NCBI GenBank assembly: GCA_964351995.1
Contig: CAYGQE010000011.1
Location: forward strand, 1 to 64,000
Origin: SZUA-35 sp964351995
GTDB lineage: Bacteria > Actinomycetota > Acidimicrobiia > Acidimicrobiales > SZUA-35
DNA: 64,000 nt
Direction of reading: 5' to 3'
Under the pieces are notes generated by a model, which made no database searches, had not been told where the DNA came from, and saw nothing but the letters and a program-made list of their open reading frames with translations. The first letter of the stretch is position 1; each line of letters opens with the position of its first letter. The position numbers and the translations under genes are program-made. Shown piece by piece: positions 32,200-41,221 of this stretch.

Positions 32200-33387
32200 A
32201 TGCCGAAGCTCTTCGAGACGATCCGGTTCCGACTGTCGTTGACGATCGCCCTGGTTGTCTTCGCGGTGGGAGCGGTGCTGATCGGCGGTTCATATCTTTG
32301 GCAGGTCGATCGCCTGGAACAGCCGATGCTCAACTCCTTCGAGGTCGTGGTGGAGGACCCTCAGACCGGAGAACTCATCGAGACCGATCTGCGACTCTTC
32401 ACTCGCGAAGACCTGAACCGGCTCGCCGTAGAGCAGATCGAGGTCGCAGCGGAGCGCGAGGCCCTCGAGCAGCTGAGACGCGCATCTTTCGTGGCGCTGG
32501 CGGTGCTGTTCTTCACCAGCTTCGGAGCGGGCTATCTCTTGTCGGGCTGGGCGCTCGGCCCGGTCGGGCGCATCACCCGCGTAGCAAAGGACATCAGCGC
32601 CACTGACCTGAGTCGTCGTATCCAGATGCAAGGTGCCGACGATGAGCTCAAACAGATGGCTGACACGTTCGACGGCATGCTCGACCGACTCCAGGGTTCG
32701 TTCGAGGATCAGCGCCGATTCGTCCACGAAGCTTCCCACGAGCTCCGTAATCCCATCGCGGTGGCGCAAACCAACCTCGAATTGGCCCTGCAGACCGAGG
32801 ACAAAGAGGAACTCGCCGACGCAGCCAGGGTTGCGTTGCGGTCGACCCAGCGCATGGGCGTGCTGGTCGAGGGATTGCTCGAGCAAGCTCGCACTGGCGT
32901 TCCCGAGCTTCACCTCGAACGCATCGACCTGGGCTTGCTGGTGTCTGAGATCGCCACCGAATTCAGCGCCGTCGCCGCTCGTCGCAGCATCAGCGTCGCC
33001 GCCAGCACGGTGGCAACCGAGGATCTCGGCATCAGAGGCGACGGCCCGGCCATCAGGCGGGCGATCTCGAATCTCGTGTCCAACGCCGTACGCCTGGCGC
33101 CTCCCGACTCCTCGATCCAACTCGAGGCAAGGCCCATCGGCGATTGTGTTGACGTCACCGTCATCGACGAGGGCCCGGGGATCGACGCCTCGCAACACGA
33201 CGCCATCTTCCAGCAGTTTTGGCGAGGTCAAGACGTTGGTGCCGGGTCTGGGCTCGGCCTCAGCATCGTTCGCCGCATTGCCGAGCGGCACGGTGGCACC
33301 GCCACGGTGCAATCGGCGGTCGGCGAGGGTTCGACCTTCACCCTGCGGCTTCCGAGGCCGATAGTGGTTCGGGACGGTCAACCCTGA
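32200..33387 (+). CDS. Sensor histidine kinase with HAMP domain (MprB-like)
   Basis: 395 residues. Helix 1 (about 11-30), a short extracytoplasmic loop of about 70 residues (WQVDRLEQPMLNSFEVVVED), helix 2 (about 97-115), then a HAMP domain (ALGPVGRITRVAKDISATDL). The H-box His180 is in FVHEASHELRNPIAVAQ, the N-box is AISNLVSNAVRLAP, the G1 box is VIDEGPGI and the G2 box is GAGSGLGLSIVRRIAERHGG. The small periplasmic loop suggests it senses a membrane-proximal partner. It is downstream of and paired with the OmpR-type regulator; the HtrA protease gene follows after 58 bases. Confidence 0.93.
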   Translation: MPKLFETIRFRLSLTIALVVFAVGAVLIGGSYLWQVDRLEQPMLNSFEVVVEDPQTGELIETDLRLFTREDLNRLAVEQIEVAAEREALEQLRRASFVALAVLFFTSFGAGYLLSGWALGPVGRITRVAKDISATDLSRRIQMQGADDELKQMADTFDGMLDRLQGSFEDQRRFVHEASHELRNPIAVAQTNLELALQTEDKEELADAARVALRSTQRMGVLVEGLLEQARTGVPELHLERIDLGLLVSEIATEFSAVAARRSISVAASTVATEDLGIRGDGPAIRRAISNLVSNAVRLAPPDSSIQLEARPIGDCVDVTVIDEGPGIDASQHDAIFQQFWRGQDVGAGSGLGLSIVRRIAERHGGTATVQSAVGEGSTFTLRLPRPIVVRDGQP

Positions 33388-33445
33388 TGTGTGGCGAGCA
33401 ATCTGGCTGGCCTAGCGTGACCCCAGCCCTTCTGAGGACGAGAAC

Positions 33446-34762
33446 TTGAGCGACATTCAGTGGACAGATCATCAGTCCCCGCAGGGGCCGCCGACGGGCA
33501 GTCGTCGTCTGCCTGCGGCATCGCCTCGTCCGAGTGCTGGTCCGACTGCACCTCCTACCCGGCCGTCTGGTTGGTCGGGCAGTGTCGCCAAGCCCGTAGC
33601 GAACCCATCGGCCCCGCAGCCAGCGCCGGTGGTGAACCAACAGATGTTCTTGCCGCCGGTCGCTCCACCAGGAACGCATTCATCTGACCCTGAACCGTCG
33701 GCCCCCGAAACCACCTCGACCCGCTGGGGATGGAGGGCATTCGTGGCCTTCATCGGTGGTGGCATCCTCGCTGCGTCGGGGTTCGCTGCTGCCCAGGAGT
33801 TCGGTGATGAGGAGATCGCCACGCCAACCCCCGTCATCGTGAGCGGATCGACAGATTCGAACGCTCCTCCGGTGGTTGTCCAGCCTCCCGACCTCGATAC
33901 GACTGAGCCGGTTGCGTTCGTTGCTCAGATTCTTGGTCCTTCGGTGGTGCAGGTCGAGATTCCCAACGTTGGTCTCGGTTCTGGTGTGGTCTTCGGCGAT
34001 GGCTTGATCATGACCAATCACCACGTGATCGATGGCTCGATCAACGTCGACATCCGGACAGCGGATGGGCGTGTGCTCCCCGGGCAGGTGCTTGGCTCTG
34101 ATGCTCGCACCGACATCGCCGTGGTCTCGGTCGGCGAAGGTAGCGGTCTGCCGATCGCTGAACTTGCTGTTGGCGTCGAGCTCGAGGTCGGCCAAACCGT
34201 CATCGCCATCGGTTCGCCATTCCAGCTGCAGCAGACCGTCACCTCGGGCATCATCTCGTCGCTGAATCGGCCGGTTCCCAATGGCGCTGGTTACAACCCG
34301 ATGATCCAGACTGATGCGGCGATCAACACCGGAAACTCCGGCGGAGCGTTGGCCAACCGCAACGGCAGCGTGATCGGGATCAATACCGCCATCCAGACCG
34401 ACGGCCTCAGCACCGGCAACCTCGGTGTCGGATTCGCCGTGCCGATCGATACCGCAAAGGGCATCGCCGACCGCATTCTTTCCGGTGAGGCCATCGAGCC
34501 TGGTTTCCTCGGTGTTGCCGGTGGCCCGACCGAAGACGGTTCCTCAGGCGTCAGCGTTGACAGCCTCACCGAAGGTTCAGCCGCAGAGCTTGCAGGCATC
34601 GAGCCGGGTGACCGGATCGTCACGATCGATGGCGCTCCTGTCACGAGCATCGAAGAGCTCGCCGGACTGGTCCAGACGAAGTTCCCCGGAGACGAAGTCG
34701 CCATCGAGTTGTTCCGGAACGAGCAACGGCTGACCGTCACTGCCATTCTCAATCAGCGCTGA
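33446..34762 (+). CDS. HtrA/DegP-like S1C serine protease with PDZ domain
   Basis: 438 residues from TTG 33446, which is preceded by GAGGA. A cytoplasmic Pro/Ser-rich N-terminus (about 95 residues) precedes one membrane helix (AFVAFIGGGILAASGFAAA). The trypsin-like domain then has His193 (MTNHHVID), Asp in DARTDIAVV and Ser in NTGNSGGAL, a full catalytic triad. A C-terminal PDZ domain starts at about residue 340 (PGFLGVAGGPTEDG). The type II topology matches mycobacterial PepD/HtrA. It degrades or chaperones misfolded proteins outside the membrane. Adjacency to the two-component pair suggests control by it. A hairpin terminator follows. Confidence 0.92.
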   Translation: MSDIQWTDHQSPQGPPTGSRRLPAASPRPSAGPTAPPTRPSGWSGSVAKPVANPSAPQPAPVVNQQMFLPPVAPPGTHSSDPEPSAPETTSTRWGWRAFVAFIGGGILAASGFAAAQEFGDEEIATPTPVIVSGSTDSNAPPVVVQPPDLDTTEPVAFVAQILGPSVVQVEIPNVGLGSGVVFGDGLIMTNHHVIDGSINVDIRTADGRVLPGQVLGSDARTDIAVVSVGEGSGLPIAELAVGVELEVGQTVIAIGSPFQLQQTVTSGIISSLNRPVPNGAGYNPMIQTDAAINTGNSGGALANRNGSVIGINTAIQTDGLSTGNLGVGFAVPIDTAKGIADRILSGEAIEPGFLGVAGGPTEDGSSGVSVDSLTEGSAAELAGIEPGDRIVTIDGAPVTSIEELAGLVQTKFPGDEVAIELFRNEQRLTVTAILNQR

Positions 34763-34801
34763 CGTCTTCGCCCTCGGCGAAACCGGAGGATTGGCCATGG
34801 G

Positions 34802-34825
34802 GCGCCAAACTCCCGGATTTGGCGC
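34802..34825 (+). terminator. Hairpin terminator after HtrA gene
   Basis: An 8-bp perfect stem, GCGCCAAA (34802-34809) with TTTGGCGC (34818-34825), and an 8-base loop, followed by GTTTGC. It separates the HtrA gene from ftsY. Stem and loop bases resemble those of the hairpin at 17500-17537 (GCGC-AAA-TCCC ... GG-TTT-GCGC). Confidence 0.65.
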
Positions 34826-34872
34826 GTTTGCAAAAGCTGTCCGCTCGGCTCGGTGGTTAGCCTGACGGGCTT

Positions 34873-36045
34873 ATGGATCCGATTCTGATCGTCGTACTCA
34901 TTGTCCTCGCCGTGGCGGCTCTCGGTGCGGTCGCCTTCGTGGTGCGGGGACGGAGCGGCGACGAACTCGGGCCGAGCCAGACCGACGTTCTTGACGGTGT
35001 CGCCAAAGACAGTGCCGCTGAGAGTGGCACGGCGGTGGCCGAGCGCCCGACTGACATTGTTGATGCGCCCCTCGACGACCTCGTCGTTGAGGAACCGGTC
35101 GTTGAGGAACCGATTGTTGATGTGCCGGTCGTTGATGTGCCGGTCGTCAAACCGAGTTTCTTCGATCGCCTGACCAAGTCCCGCAAGGCCTTCACCGGGT
35201 TCCTCGGGGGTCTGGTGGGCATGGGTGTCCTCGACGACGAGGCATGGGAAGAGCTCGAGGAAGCCCTCATTCGAGCCGACATCGGCGTGTCGACATCGAT
35301 GAAGTTGCTCGAAGACGTCAGGGAGTCGGCCAAGGAAGCCAACGTCGAAGGCGGCGCCGAGATTCTGCCCCTGCTCAAAGAACGCATGCGGGCCGAGATT
35401 GTCGACAAGGACCGCTCGCTGACGATCGATGAGGGCGAAACCAACGTGTGGCTGTTCGTTGGCGTCAACGGCGTCGGCAAGACCACCACGATTGGCAAGC
35501 TTGGAAAGCGACTCAAGGCTGAAGGCAACACCGTGCTGATGGCGGCCGGCGATACATTCCGGGCCGCCGCGGCCGAGCAACTGACCATGTGGGCGGAACG
35601 CAGTGAGGTCGAGATCGTTCGTGGCATCGAAGGCAGCGACCCTTCGAGCGTGATCTTCGATGGCGTGCAAGCGGCTCATGCTCGCGGTTGCAACGTGGTC
35701 CTTGCCGACACCGCTGGTCGGCTCCAGAACAAGTCGAACCTCATGGACGAGCTGTCCAAGGTGCGTCGAGTCGCAGCCAAAGAGCCAGGCCATGTCAGCG
35801 AGGTACTCCTGGTGATCGACGCCACGACGGGTCAGAACGGTTTGCAGCAGGCAAAGGTGTTTGCCGAAGCGGTTGACGTCACCGGAGTCGTGCTGACCAA
35901 GCTCGACGGCTCCGCCAAGGGCGGCATCGTGTTCGCGATCGAGAGCGAGCTGGACATCCCCGTCAAGCTGGTCGGCCTCGGTGAAGGCGTTGACGACCTC
36001 ATTGACTTCGACCCGAACGAATTCGTCGACGCACTCTTTGACTAG
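34873..36045 (+). CDS. ftsY: Signal recognition particle receptor FtsY
   Basis: 390 residues. An N-terminal membrane helix (ILIVVLIVLAVAALGAVAFVV) and an acidic linker precede the NG domain, the layout typical of actinobacterial FtsY. The N domain includes LIRADIGVSTSMKLLEDVRE. G1 is GVNGVGKTTTIGKL (about 197). DTFRAAAAEQL, VVLADTAGRLQNKSNLM and LTKLDGSAKGG follow. It docks SRP-ribosome complexes at the membrane and pairs with the Ffh encoded downstream at 37527. The linker contains four near-tandem 15-base repeats. Confidence 0.96.
   Translation: MDPILIVVLIVLAVAALGAVAFVVRGRSGDELGPSQTDVLDGVAKDSAAESGTAVAERPTDIVDAPLDDLVVEEPVVEEPIVDVPVVDVPVVKPSFFDRLTKSRKAFTGFLGGLVGMGVLDDEAWEELEEALIRADIGVSTSMKLLEDVRESAKEANVEGGAEILPLLKERMRAEIVDKDRSLTIDEGETNVWLFVGVNGVGKTTTIGKLGKRLKAEGNTVLMAAGDTFRAAAAEQLTMWAERSEVEIVRGIEGSDPSSVIFDGVQAAHARGCNVVLADTAGRLQNKSNLMDELSKVRRVAAKEPGHVSEVLLVIDATTGQNGLQQAKVFAEAVDVTGVVLTKLDGSAKGGIVFAIESELDIPVKLVGLGEGVDDLIDFDPNEFVDALFD
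35083..35145 (+). repeat. 15-base tandem repeats inside ftsY
   Basis: Two copies of GTCGTTGAGGAACCG, then two of GTTGATGTGCCGGTC with a three-base offset, in frame. They encode VVEEP, VVEEP, IVDVP, VVDVP in the acidic linker between the FtsY membrane helix and the NG domain. They probably arose by slippage, so length may vary between strains. Confidence 0.85.
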
Positions 36046-36059
36046 GTGAACGGCATCGA

Positions 36060-37448
36060 TCAATAGAGCAAGTAGGCGAAGCTGCGAGCTTCGAACTCGG
36101 CGGCGATGTCGGCCCAACCGGCGGTGATCTCATCGACCGGCGTGCCAGCAAGCAGTTGGCGCCGCACGTCGGCGGTGCCGGCCAACAGATCCAAGACGGC
36201 GCCCCGGTCGATCACGGTCTGGCCCGGTGCCGATTCGATGATGGCTTCGAGCATGTGGAGCCCTGCGGCGCTCGGGGTGAACGTGGCAGTGTCGGTGATG
36301 ACCACCCGGACGCCAGGAAAGGTTTCGCCTTCGAATCTTGGGTCGATTGCGACATCGACGATGTCGACGGGGCTCAGTTCGACGACTTCGAATGTCACAC
36401 CAGTGAGCGCTCTGGATTCGAGATCGGCAACCACGACCTCAGCATCCAACCATGGCGCCCCCACGGCTTGGAACGCCAGGCCGGTTCCCGCTCCGTAGCT
36501 CAGGGTGGTCGCTTCGAACCAGACCGTGGCTGGATAGCTGAGTCCAGCCTCGGTGGTCTGCAGGCCGGGGCTCGGAGCGATCCACTGCAGCCCGGTCTCG
36601 GTCCATGGCTCGCCAGCCCAACCGTTCATGGCCACGACCTCCAGCTGGAGGTCATCGAGCCCCGGCAGCCATGCCTCGCCTCGGATCATCAGCGCGAGTT
36701 CGCCAGCTGTCAGGCCATGCAGGGACGGTACGGGATACTGGCTGATGAAGGAGACCTGCTGATCTGTCCGCAGATCGCCCTCCACGATCCGGCCGAGTGG
36801 ATTGGGCCGATCGAGTACGACGAATCGAATGTCAGCAGCGGCAGCCGCCTGCATGGCCAGCCCCATGGTGGCGGTGTAGGTGTAATAGCGAGCGCCGACG
36901 TCTTGGAGATCGAACACGATGGTGTCGATGCCGTCGAGCATGTCCGGAGTTGGTTGTCTGGTTGATCCGTACAAGCTGCGGATGGGTGTTCCCGTGGCAT
37001 CGTCGATCCCGTCGCCGATCGGTTCACCAGCACCAGCGATACCCCGAACGCCGTGCTCGGCGGCGAAGATTCGAACGAGTTCCACATCGGGTGACTCGGT
37101 CATCCAGTCGATGAGGTGGCGGCTGTCGACCATGGAGACCTGGTTTGTGATCAAGCCGACGTTGCTTCCGTCAAGGGCCTCGAAGTCGGAACGAACCAGT
37201 TCGACGACCCCGAGGTCAACGCTCGGAATGACCGTTGGGGTTGACGGAGGGTCAACCGAGGTTGTTGTTGGCACGGTCGTCGACATCGCAGGTGCCGTTA
37301 TTGGGGCCAGCGACGTCGAGGTCGCGGGCACCGGGGTCGCTGGTGCAGCGGTCGTCGACGCTGATTCATCCGAACTGCAGGCGCCGAAGACCAGAGCGGT
37401 GGCGCAGAGCAAGGCCACCCGTGAGACCAAGGGCAACGGTCGATACAT
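36060..37448 (-). CDS. DUF1343 / NamZ-like exo-beta-N-acetylmuramidase lipoprotein
   Basis: 462 residues. The signal peptide has a lipobox, FGACSS (Cys24), followed by a Thr/Pro-rich spacer to about residue 75. The DUF1343 domain has VGLITNQVSMVDSRHLIDWM, FAAEHGVRGIAGAGEP, IRSLYGSTRQPTPDML, VFDLQDVGARYYTYTATM and VVLDRPNPLGRIVEGD, all near the family consensus. NamZ removes terminal MurNAc from peptidoglycan fragments during wall recycling, and the lipid anchor would place it on the outer face. It is inserted on the opposite strand between ftsY and ffh. Confidence 0.87.
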   Translation of the reverse strand: MYRPLPLVSRVALLCATALVFGACSSDESASTTAAPATPVPATSTSLAPITAPAMSTTVPTTTSVDPPSTPTVIPSVDLGVVELVRSDFEALDGSNVGLITNQVSMVDSRHLIDWMTESPDVELVRIFAAEHGVRGIAGAGEPIGDGIDDATGTPIRSLYGSTRQPTPDMLDGIDTIVFDLQDVGARYYTYTATMGLAMQAAAAADIRFVVLDRPNPLGRIVEGDLRTDQQVSFISQYPVPSLHGLTAGELALMIRGEAWLPGLDDLQLEVVAMNGWAGEPWTETGLQWIAPSPGLQTTEAGLSYPATVWFEATTLSYGAGTGLAFQAVGAPWLDAEVVVADLESRALTGVTFEVVELSPVDIVDVAIDPRFEGETFPGVRVVITDTATFTPSAAGLHMLEAIIESAPGQTVIDRGAVLDLLAGTADVRRQLLAGTPVDEITAGWADIAAEFEARSFAYLLY

Positions 37449-37526
37449 GAGGCGAAGGTACTGGGCGGAGGGCCTTTCGTTGATGACCGATCAGGGCGCA
37501 CCTTCGGGAGCTACCATCCAGGGCTT

Positions 37527-39014
37527 ATGTTCCAGTCGCTCACCGACACATTCGATGGCATCTTCGGCAAGCTCCGTAACAAGGGCGTTCTCACCGAAGG
37601 CGACATCGACGAAGCACTCAAAGAGATCCGCGTCGCGCTGCTCGAGGCCGACGTCAACATTGCTGTTGTTCGCAGCTTGCGTGACCGCATCAAGGTGCGT
37701 GCGCTCGGCGAAGAGGTGCACAAGGCCCTCAACCCTGCGCAACAAGTCATCAAGATCGTCAACGAAGAACTGACCGAGAGCCTCGGCGGCGAGACCATCT
37801 CGATCACGTATAACTCCAAGCCCCCCACCGTCGTCATGATGGCCGGCCTCCAGGGTTCGGGTAAGACCACCACCACGGGCAAGTTGGCGAAGTGGTTCAA
37901 GAGCCAGGGTCGCAATCCACTGCTCGTTGGGGCCGACCTCCAGCGCCCTGCCGCGGTCGAGCAGCTCCGGACCCTCGGCCGTCAAGTCGACGTTCCGGTC
38001 TTCTCCGAGCCGTCCGATCCCGTCACCGTGGCCTCAAAGGCGGTGGCCGAGGCCCGGGCTACGGGTCGCGACGTCGTCATTGTCGACACCGCTGGCCGTC
38101 TCGCGATCGACGAAGAGTTGATGGAGCAGGTTCGCGACATTTCCAATGCAGTGAGCCCGGACTACACCTTCCTCGTCGTCGACGCGATGACTGGCCAAGA
38201 TGCGGTCACTGTTGCTGAAGCATTCAATGACAAGCTCAGCCTCGATGGCGTCATCCTCACCAAGCTCGACGGTGATGCTCGCGGCGGTGCTGCCCTTTCG
38301 GTCAAGGAGATCGTCGGCAAGCCGATCGCCTTCGCCGGTACCGGCGAGAAGCTCGACGAGTTCGAGCTCTTCCACCCCGACCGCATGGCCAGCCGCATCC
38401 TCGGCATGGGCGACATGCTCACGCTCATCGAGAAGGCCGAACAGACCTTTGAACAAGACGAGGCCGAAGAAGCAGCCAAAGCCCTCATGGAGGGTCGCTT
38501 CACCCTCGATGACTTCCTCGAGCAGATGCAGCAACTCAAGAAAATGGGCCCACTTGGTGGTCTCGTCAAGATGCTGCCCGGTCTTCCCAAAGAGATGCGC
38601 GATGTCGATGTCGACGACGGGCAGCTCGGTCAGGTCGAGGCGATCATCAAATCGATGACCACGCAAGAGCGCGCCGAGCCCGAGCTCATCGACGCATCAC
38701 GGCGGGCCCGCATTGCCAAGGGCTCCGGCACCAATCCCAATCAGGTCTCCATGCTGGTCAAGCAGTTCATGGAGATGCAGAAGATGATGAAGCGGATGGG
38801 TGGCCTCGGCACGAAGAAGGCCAAGAAGAACCGCAAGGGCAAGGGCAAGAACAAGAAGGGCCCGGGTGGCGGGCGCGTCACCCAGAAGCAGACCGCCCGC
38901 ATCACCGAGCCCGGCGGCAAGAAGACCAAGTCACCGCTGATGCTCCCCGGTCTCGACCGGATGGACGCCGACGATCTCGATCAGCTCGCGGAGCAGCTTG
39001 ACGAGCTGTCGTAG
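37527..39014 (+). CDS. ffh: Signal recognition particle protein Ffh
   Basis: 495 residues. N domain MFQSLTDTFDGIFGKLRNKGVL; G domain with GLQGSGKTTTTGKLAKW, GADLQRPAAVEQL, IVDTAGRLAIDEELM and LTKLDGDARGGAALS; then a methionine-rich M domain (FMEMQKMMKRMGGL) that binds signal sequences and 4.5S RNA. The C-terminal tail is Lys/Gly-rich and longer than in E. coli, ending DDLDQLAEQLDELS. The GTPase partner FtsY is encoded upstream. Confidence 0.97.
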   Translation: MFQSLTDTFDGIFGKLRNKGVLTEGDIDEALKEIRVALLEADVNIAVVRSLRDRIKVRALGEEVHKALNPAQQVIKIVNEELTESLGGETISITYNSKPPTVVMMAGLQGSGKTTTTGKLAKWFKSQGRNPLLVGADLQRPAAVEQLRTLGRQVDVPVFSEPSDPVTVASKAVAEARATGRDVVIVDTAGRLAIDEELMEQVRDISNAVSPDYTFLVVDAMTGQDAVTVAEAFNDKLSLDGVILTKLDGDARGGAALSVKEIVGKPIAFAGTGEKLDEFELFHPDRMASRILGMGDMLTLIEKAEQTFEQDEAEEAAKALMEGRFTLDDFLEQMQQLKKMGPLGGLVKMLPGLPKEMRDVDVDDGQLGQVEAIIKSMTTQERAEPELIDASRRARIAKGSGTNPNQVSMLVKQFMEMQKMMKRMGGLGTKKAKKNRKGKGKNKKGPGGGRVTQKQTARITEPGGKKTKSPLMLPGLDRMDADDLDQLAEQLDELS

Positions 39015-39198
39015 TCGGGACCGTTCTTGGTGGGCAGCCGATACCCTCGGTGTTCGCCGATCCGGTAGGCCTCTGCCTGCCCGGCCTCATTTTTCCATCG
39101 ACTGCGTCTCCAGTAGTCGTCGGCACCAGTACAGAGCTTTTCGAACAACATTTGCGCTGATCAACCATCAGCATCCAGACAGTAGATAGAGAGATCCC

Positions 39199-39534
39199 GT
39201 GGCAGTACGACTCCGCCTCATGCGAGTGGGCAAGAAAAAGCAGCCGAGCTATCGAGTGGTGGCAGCCGATGCCCGCTCACCTCGTGATGGTCGCTTCATC
39301 GAGATCGTTGGTACCTACAACCCTCGTAGCGAGCCTTCCGAGATCACGATAGACAACGCAAAAGCCGTGCATTGGCTGAACCATGGCGCACAGCCTTCAG
39401 ATCGAGTGAAGAAGCTTCTCGAAGTGTCCGGCGCCTGGTCGGCATTCGAAGCCGGCACCTCGGTCGAAGAGCTCGAGGCTGTGGCTGCCAAGGCCGTAGA
39501 AGCGGAAGCCGTTGCGGCAGGAGCTGAGGCGTGA
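39199..39534 (+). CDS. rpsP: 30S ribosomal protein bS16
   Basis: 111 residues: MAVRLRLMRVGKKKQPSYRVVAADARSPRDGRFIEIVGTYNP is a canonical bS16 start, followed by a short Ala/Glu-rich C-terminal extension (about 25 residues). The 184-base leader contains a weak hairpin at 39064-39081 followed by a T-run at 39090-39094, which could be an attenuator (low confidence). The stop overlaps the KhpA start by four bases. Confidence 0.97.
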   Translation: MAVRLRLMRVGKKKQPSYRVVAADARSPRDGRFIEIVGTYNPRSEPSEITIDNAKAVHWLNHGAQPSDRVKKLLEVSGAWSAFEAGTSVEELEAVAAKAVEAEAVAAGAEA

Positions 39535-39788
39535 GCGACTCGCTCGCCCCAACCGCCGAAGCAGTTCTGCTGCATCTCTGTCAGTCCGTCGTCAGCGCTG
39601 CTGACGAGGTTTCGATCGAGGCCTCCGAGGTCAGCGAAGGTCGAATCCGTTTCGACGTTTCGGTGAACAAGGACGACATGGGCCGTGTCATCGGTCGACG
39701 TGGCCGTGTGGCTTCAGCCATTCGCACCGTGGTCTCCGCTGCCGGGGCCAAAGACGACGTGTCCACTGAAGTCGAATTCGTCGACTGA
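39531..39788 (+). CDS. khpA: KH-domain RNA-binding protein KhpA
   Basis: 85 residues from GTG 39531. The KH signature is DDMGRVIGRRGRVASAIRTVVSAAG, in a one-domain protein. KhpA with KhpB acts as a global RNA-binding factor in Gram-positive bacteria. The position, between rpsP and rimM with a four-base overlap with rpsP, is the standard one. The N-terminal 30 residues form the first alpha/beta part of the type II KH fold. Confidence 0.94.
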   Translation: MSDSLAPTAEAVLLHLCQSVVSAADEVSIEASEVSEGRIRFDVSVNKDDMGRVIGRRGRVASAIRTVVSAAGAKDDVSTEVEFVD

Positions 39789-39802
39789 CGTTTGCCTCGA
39801 AC

Positions 39803-40321
39803 ATGACCATGCTCGAGCTCGGTTACGTGAGCAAAGCTCACGGGCTCGGCGGCGAGGTCGTCGTTTCTCTCATCACAGACCGCACCGGCGAGCGCATGGC
39901 GCCCGGTGCGGTTTTGCATGTCGGGCCAGGCCCGACCGATTGTCGCCCGCTGACGGTCGAGTCGGCAAAGCCCTACCAAGCCAAGTGGCTGGTGCGCTTC
40001 GTGGGGGTCAATGGTCGGGAACAAGCTGATCTCTTGCGGGCTAAGAAGCTGTTCGCCAACCCACTGTCATCAGATGAGTTGCTCGACGACGACGCCCTCT
40101 TTGTTCACGAGCTCATCGGCAATCGAGTGGTTGACCAGCACGGCACGGATCACGGCGAAGTCGTCTCGGTCATCGACAACCCGGCAGCGGACATCCTTGA
40201 ACTCGACAACGATCAGCTCGTCCCGTTGAGCTTCTTCGTGTCTCTCGACGACGGCGTCATTGTCGTTGACGTGCCCGAGGGTCTGCTCGACGGCGACGCC
40301 GTTTCCGAGCGAGATTCGTGA
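39803..40321 (+). CDS. rimM: Ribosome maturation factor RimM
   Basis: 172 residues. The N-terminal RimM domain begins LELGYVSKAHGLGGEVVVSL (the GxxxxxHGLxG signature), with the central REQADLLRAKKLFANPLSSDELL. The C-terminal PRC-barrel has DQHGTDHGEVVSVIDNPAADILEL. It assists 16S 3' domain assembly with uS19. The gene lies 14 bases before trmD. Confidence 0.96.
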   Translation: MTMLELGYVSKAHGLGGEVVVSLITDRTGERMAPGAVLHVGPGPTDCRPLTVESAKPYQAKWLVRFVGVNGREQADLLRAKKLFANPLSSDELLDDDALFVHELIGNRVVDQHGTDHGEVVSVIDNPAADILELDNDQLVPLSFFVSLDDGVIVVDVPEGLLDGDAVSERDS

Positions 40322-40334
40322 CAGGGCGAGATTC

Positions 40335-41108
40335 GTGAGGGTCGACGTCTTCACGTTGTTTCCCGAACTGATCAACAGCTACACCAGCCAGAGCATTCTC
40401 GGGAGAGCTTCGAGTGCGGGTCTGCTCGATGTGCGGCCCCACGACATCAGAGATGCAACCACCGATGTCCACCGCACGGTTGATGACGCTCCGTTTGGCG
40501 GAGGTGCGGGCATGGTGATGAAGCCCGAGCCGATCGTGGCATCGGTACGCACGGTCGATCCTGCTCGGCCGCTGTTCTACCTCGCTCCAACCGGGCGACG
40601 TCTCGACCAGGTGTTCGCCGCCGAGCTTGCCGAGCTCGATGGATTTTCGCTGCTCTGCGGTCGCTACGAGGGCGTGGATGAACGAGTTCGTGACACGGTG
40701 GTCGATGGAGAGATCTCGATTGGTGACTACGTTCTGGCCGGTGGTGAGCTGGCAGCGCTCGTGGTGATCGAGGCGGTGGCTCGGTTGCTGCCCGGCGTGC
40801 TCGGCAACGCAGCTTCGGCCGACGACGAGTCCTTCAGTGCTGGGTTGCTCGAATACCCGCACTACACCCGCCCGGCCGAATTCGAAGGGCGAGAGGTGCC
40901 GGCAGTTTTGCGGTCTGGCGACCATGGCGCAGTTGAGAACTGGCGATTCGCTCAGGCGTTGGCCCGCACACTGCGACACCGTCCCGACCTCATCGATGCC
41001 CGCGGTGGTCTCACCGATGACGAACGGAAGCTGATGCGACGCTTCGAGCTCGATCCCGATCAGATCGAAGCCGCCCGGGCGAGTGGAAGCGAACCAGACC
41101 GCCCGTAG
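40335..41108 (+). CDS. trmD: tRNA (guanine37-N1)-methyltransferase TrmD
   Basis: 257 residues from GTG 40335 (VRVDVFTLFPELI). It makes m1G37 in tRNA anticodon loops, preventing frameshifts. The SPOUT trefoil-knot motifs are LCGRYEGVDERV and ISIGDYVLAGGELAALVVIEAVARL-type segments. DDAPFGGGAGMVMKPEPI and PHYTRPAEFEGREVPAVLRSGDHGAVENW are also characteristic. The upstream in-frame extension overlaps rimM and is not homologous. Confidence 0.96.
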   Translation: MRVDVFTLFPELINSYTSQSILGRASSAGLLDVRPHDIRDATTDVHRTVDDAPFGGGAGMVMKPEPIVASVRTVDPARPLFYLAPTGRRLDQVFAAELAELDGFSLLCGRYEGVDERVRDTVVDGEISIGDYVLAGGELAALVVIEAVARLLPGVLGNAASADDESFSAGLLEYPHYTRPAEFEGREVPAVLRSGDHGAVENWRFAQALARTLRHRPDLIDARGGLTDDERKLMRRFELDPDQIEAARASGSEPDRP

Positions 41109-41221
41109 CATTGCGAGCTGGCTGCGCCGACCACGGTGCGGCACCTACCGATAGACCCGCTCTCCCTCATGTCGACACAGTCGATGGGCGATGGTCGCCC
41201 GTTTCTCGTAAGGAACACCCC

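Noticed and set aside
35083..35145. The tandem 15-base repeats considered as a CRISPR fragment.
   Set aside because: They are in frame, have no spacers and encode the FtsY linker.
34950..36117. A long minus-strand frame opposite ftsY.
   Set aside because: The plus strand encodes all FtsY GTPase motifs; the minus frame is a shadow.
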